From: Alphaproteobacteria bacterium
Lineage (GTDB): Bacteria > Pseudomonadota > Alphaproteobacteria > Sphingomonadales > Govanellaceae
NCBI GenBank assembly: GCA_003695065.1
Contig: RFJA01000030.1
Span: 1-34,427, forward strand
Direction: 5' to 3'
DNA: 34,427 nt
The translations under genes were made by a program, and so were the position numbers. The notes under the pieces are model-generated. The model did no database searches, was not told where the DNA came from, and saw nothing but the letters and a program-made list of their open reading frames with translations. Shown piece after piece: positions 31,809-34,427 of the stretch (positions within the stretch are counted from its first letter, which is position 1; the number at the start of each line of letters is the position of its first letter).

Positions 31809-33362
31809 ATGTCATCGCTTGATGCCTTTCGCGACACCTCCACCAAGGCGCTGGCCATCGCGCAATGGCTGCATCTTCCCGTAGTGCTGCTCCTTGGCTG
31901 GGCAATCGGCGCTGACGGCGTTCTTTTCGCCGGTCTGCTATCTGCAATCGTCGCGGGCAGCGGCTTCGCTGCGTGGATCATTGGGGGGGCGGCGCCCTTG
32001 AGCCGAAATCTTATCGCCGCGGGCTATGTCCTCCAGGCGGCGCTGCTCGTTTTCCTGTTCCACGGGCATCCGTGGCAGATCGACATGCATATGTATTTCT
32101 TTGCCGCCCTGGCCATCGGTACGGCCATGTTCGACTGGCGCAGCATTGCGATCGCTGCGGCGGTAACCGCGGTCCATCACCTGGTCCTCAATATTCTCCT
32201 GCCTGTGTGGGTATTTCCCGATGGCGCGAGTATCCTGCGCGTAGCGCTCCATGCGGTGATTGTCGTCTTCGAAGCCGGGGCATTGATCTGGCTTTCGGCC
32301 AAGCTGAATGACGCCTTTACCAACGCCGACACCGCGCGGGCAGATGCATTGAAGGAGGCGGAAAAGGCCAATACTGCGGCTCGCGAGGCGGAGGAAGCGC
32401 GCAAGGCCGCCGAGCAGGCGCTTGCGGAAAGCCGCAACGCCCGTGAGGAAAAAGAACGACTGCAGGCGGAACGGGAGGCCGAGCGCAAACGTCTTGAACA
32501 GCAAGCGCAAGAGCGGCTCGCGCGACTGGCGGAGGACTTTGAAGCAAACATTGGCAGCATCGTACGCGACATTGAAAATGCTTCCCGGGCCCTGTTGGAG
32601 GAAGGCCACAATCTTGGAACCGCCGCGTCGGACGCGCGCGATATGCTCAATGCTGCGGCGAACCTGACCGACAACATCAACAACAACTCGACGACCGTCG
32701 CCGCAGGCGCAGAGGAGATGAATTCTTCCATAGGCGAGATTGCGCGTCAGGTCGCGGGAAGCCTGGAAATCACGGAAAACGCGCTGCGCGCCGTGGCGCA
32801 AAGCAAAGACACTTTAGGCACGCTTGTGGAACGCGCCGAATCCATTACCAGCGTTGTCGACATGATCAACGAAATTGCCGAGCAGACCAACTTGCTGGCC
32901 CTCAACGCGACCATTGAGGCTGCCCGGGCGGGCGAGGCGGGCAAGGGATTTGCAGTGGTCGCGTCGGAAGTCAAGTCGCTTGCCAATCAATCGGCCAAGG
33001 CGACGCAGCAGATTTCCGACCAACTTTCGGCCATGCAAGCCATCAGCCGCGACATCGTTGACGTCGTGCAGGAAATCGCCGAAACCATTCAGCGCAGCAA
33101 TGAATATGCCAGGAACATCTCATCCGCGGTGGAAGAGCAAAGTGCAGCCACGCGTGAGATTAGCCACTCGGCCCAGGCCGCTAGCCAGGAGACGGGGGAA
33201 GCAGCGCACCGTGTCGCCGCCGTTCTCGGCCTTATGGAAAGGGTTGACGGTTCGGCTGGCATCAATAGCGGCGAGGCAGCCAAACTCTCGGAACAGGCGA
33301 GGCAGTTGTCGGAACGCTGCCACGCCTTCCTCGACGCGATCAGAAAGACCAACGCCGCCTGA
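31809..33362 (+). CDS. Methyl-accepting chemotaxis protein with membrane-embedded sensor
   Basis: A 517-residue chemoreceptor. Residues 13-165 form about six transmembrane segments with no periplasmic domain. Histidines lie in or near the membrane: H22, H85, H87, H94, H123, H124 and H148, in motifs [15 protein letters not shown] and AVHHLVLN. There is no HAMP; a Glu/Arg/Ala coiled coil (about 168-245) links to the signalling domain. The CheA/CheW-binding hairpin tip is clear ([38 protein letters not shown] in outline, 355-392). No C-terminal CheR pentapeptide is seen. The sensor may detect a small permeant, membrane or redox signal; the His set could bind heme or metal (inference). It follows the small protein by 9 bp and a CtrA-like site lies upstream of both. 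Confidence 0.93.
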   Translation: MSSLDAFRDTSTKALAIAQWLHLPVVLLLGWAIGADGVLFAGLLSAIVAGSGFAAWIIGGAAPLSRNLIAAGYVLQAALLVFLFHGHPWQIDMHMYFFAALAIGTAMFDWRSIAIAAAVTAVHHLVLNILLPVWVFPDGASILRVALHAVIVVFEAGALIWLSAKLNDAFTNADTARADALKEAEKANTAAREAEEARKAAEQALAESRNAREEKERLQAEREAERKRLEQQAQERLARLAEDFEANIGSIVRDIENASRALLEEGHNLGTAASDARDMLNAAANLTDNINNNSTTVAAGAEEMNSSIGEIARQVAGSLEITENALRAVAQSKDTLGTLVERAESITSVVDMINEIAEQTNLLALNATIEAARAGEAGKGFAVVASEVKSLANQSAKATQQISDQLSAMQAISRDIVDVVQEIAETIQRSNEYARNISSAVEEQSAATREISHSAQAASQETGEAAHRVAAVLGLMERVDGSAGINSGEAAKLSEQARQLSERCHAFLDAIRKTNAA

Positions 33363-33537
33363 ACGTCGACTGTCCTTGCGGATCGCAACGGCAGGAGGAG
33401 GCCGGCAGGACATGGGAAGGCTGGCGATGGCCCGGGCGCTGCGGCGGGAGGGCCACTGTCGTAAAGCGCCGGCGCCGTACCGGCGCGCACCGGTGGTTCT
33501 GTTTCCGGGCGTTGACCCGAGCCGAAGCCATGACACC

Positions 33538-33561
33538 AAAAAACCCCGCATTGCTGCGGGG
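33538..33561 (-). terminator. Rho-independent terminator of the tRNA-Leu gene
   Basis: Minus strand: CCCCGC-AGCAAT-GCGGGG followed by six T residues (33543 to 33538). The 6-bp perfect GC stem with a T run begins 36 bp after the tRNA 3' end. Confidence 0.9.
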
Positions 33562-33597
33562 TTGGTGGATGAATGCGAACGTCTGTGATGAGGGTGA

Positions 33598-33684
33598 TGG
33601 TGCCCAGGAGAAGACTCGAACTTCCACGGCCTTGCGGCCACTAGCACCTGAAGCTAGCGCGTCTACCAATTCCGCCACCTGGGC
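33598..33684 (-). tRNA. tRNA-Leu (anticodon CAG)
   Basis: Minus strand 87-nt tRNA with encoded CCA. The acceptor stem pairs GCCCAGG with CCTGGGC, discriminator A. The D region contains GGCGGAATTGGTAGACGCG, typical of leucine tRNAs. The anticodon stem CTAGC / GCTAG carries loop TTCAGGT, giving CAG. A long variable arm (TGGCCGCAAGGCCGT) confirms a class II tRNA, and the T arm has GTTCGAGTC. It reads CUG codons. Confidence 0.96.
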
Positions 33685-33845
33685 CTCGGCCCTGTCGCTA
33701 CCGCGGCGCGCCCCGGTTGTCAAGCCCCATCAGCGCAGCCGGCCCGACACGGTGTTGTCGGACAAAAAATACTTAGAGATTCCGAGCGATTTCTGCTACC
33801 CCCTAGCGTGGATTTAAGGACGTGATCATCAAGGAGGATGCACGC

Positions 33846-34427
33846 ATGACGATCAAGGGCCGCCTGATCACGGTTTTCGGGGGTTCGGGCTTCATCGGGC
33901 GCAACCTGGTGCGCGACCTGGCGGCAAAGGGCGCACGGATACGGGTCGCCGTTCGCCATCCCAACGAGGCGCTTTTCCTCAAGCCCATGGGCGACGTAGG
34001 GCAAATCCAGATCATGCAGGCCAACCTGCGTCACGCACCCTCGGTGGCGGCTGCCGTGGACGGCGCCGATGCGGTCGTCAATCTGGTTGGTATTCTGTTC
34101 GAATCAGGAAAACAGAAATTCACCGATGTCCAGGCCAGAGGGGCCGCCACCGTGGCCGAGGCAGCGGCCAGAGCGGGAGCAAGCCGGCTGGTCCATATTT
34201 CCGCCATCGGCGCCGACCCGAAATCGCCATCCAAATATGCCCGCTCGAAGGCCGAGGGCGAAGAGGGGGTCAGGGCGGCCTTCCCCGAATCGACCATTCT
34301 GCGCCCCAGCATCGTGTTTGGTCCCGATGACGACTTCTTCAACCGTTTTGCGTCACTCGCCCGGATATCGCCGGTCTTGCCACTGATCGGCGGTGAAACC
34401 CGGTTCCAGCCTGTGTATGTGGGAGAC
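33846..34427 (+). CDS. Complex I NDUFA9-like NAD(P)-binding protein (cut by window edge)
   Basis: The first 194 codons of an atypical short-chain dehydrogenase-fold protein; the frame is open to the window end. The Rossmann motif G-G-S-G-F-I-G is at residues 12-18 (ITVFGGSGFIG). Later segments are VVNLVGILFESGKQKF, LVHISAIGAD, YARSKAEGE (Y-x3-K), and ILRPSIVFGPDDDFFNRF. These match the NDUFA9-like / NAD-dependent epimerase family common in alphaproteobacteria, linked to respiratory complex I. AGGAGG lies about eight bases before ATG 33846. It is divergent from the tRNA-Leu gene. Without the C-terminus I cannot exclude another NAD(P)H-binding relative. Confidence 0.88.
   Translation, partial: MTIKGRLITVFGGSGFIGRNLVRDLAAKGARIRVAVRHPNEALFLKPMGDVGQIQIMQANLRHAPSVAAAVDGADAVVNLVGILFESGKQKFTDVQARGAATVAEAAARAGASRLVHISAIGADPKSPSKYARSKAEGEEGVRAAFPESTILRPSIVFGPDDDFFNRFASLARISPVLPLIGGETRFQPVYVGD

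Overview
This window looks like chromosomal DNA of a GC-rich Gram-negative alphaproteobacterium, seen as 26 complete protein genes, one protein gene cut by the right edge and one tRNA. Evidence for the class: a small DUF1150 protein (an alphaproteobacterial family), the block rnd / lptC-lptA-lptB-rpoN-hpf-ptsN, an NDUFA9-like complex I accessory gene, and two exact TTAA-N7-TTAA sequences of the kind bound by the alphaproteobacterial cell-cycle regulator CtrA. I cannot place it to genus. No phage, transposon, CRISPR array or antibiotic resistance gene is visible.

Layout. 1-9.2 kb is an accessory uptake and regulation region: two TonB-dependent receptors, a fusion of two CDGSH iron-sulfur motifs with a bicupin divergent from a TetR regulator, a MarR regulator, and a LuxR-type protein with no LuxI in the window. 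A convergent DUF1329 secreted protein (9.2-10.5 kb) is followed by an ATGA-overlapped modABC molybdate transporter (10.8-13.3 kb). At 13.4-14.4 kb a PEP-CTERM-like surface protein sits behind a near-consensus sigma-54 promoter; rpoN is in the same window. At 14.5-18.8 kb an FMN alpha-hydroxy-acid oxidase and a homodimeric 2-oxoacid dehydrogenase E1 lie head-to-tail, divergent from an Lrp/AsnC regulator: a plausible 2-hydroxyacid to 2-oxoacid to acyl route under Lrp control.

18.9-24.8 kb holds a fused PabB-PabC folate gene whose stop codon overlaps that of a Sel1-SPOR protein, then an orphan ParA ATPase with a ribbon-helix-helix partner behind a CtrA box, then a TPR-SPOR lipoprotein. The grouping suggests a cell-cycle or cell-pole/septum module. 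25.1-31.1 kb is housekeeping: LPS transport (LptC, LptA, LptB), sigma-54, ribosome hibernation factor, PTS-Ntr EIIA and a short RNase D. 31.4-33.4 kb is a probable operon of a small membrane-anchored protein and a chemoreceptor with a histidine-rich membrane sensor, again behind a CtrA box. The window ends with tRNA-Leu(CAG) and its terminator, and the start of the NDUFA9-like gene.

Most promising for novelty: the CDGSH-bicupin fusion with its TetR gene and operator-like palindrome; the CtrA-boxed ParA/RHH locus flanked by two SPOR proteins; the sigma-54 PEP-CTERM gene; the LuxR solo with one altered pocket residue; and the chemoreceptor with intramembrane histidines. All functions are read from sequence motifs and none was tested by database search.
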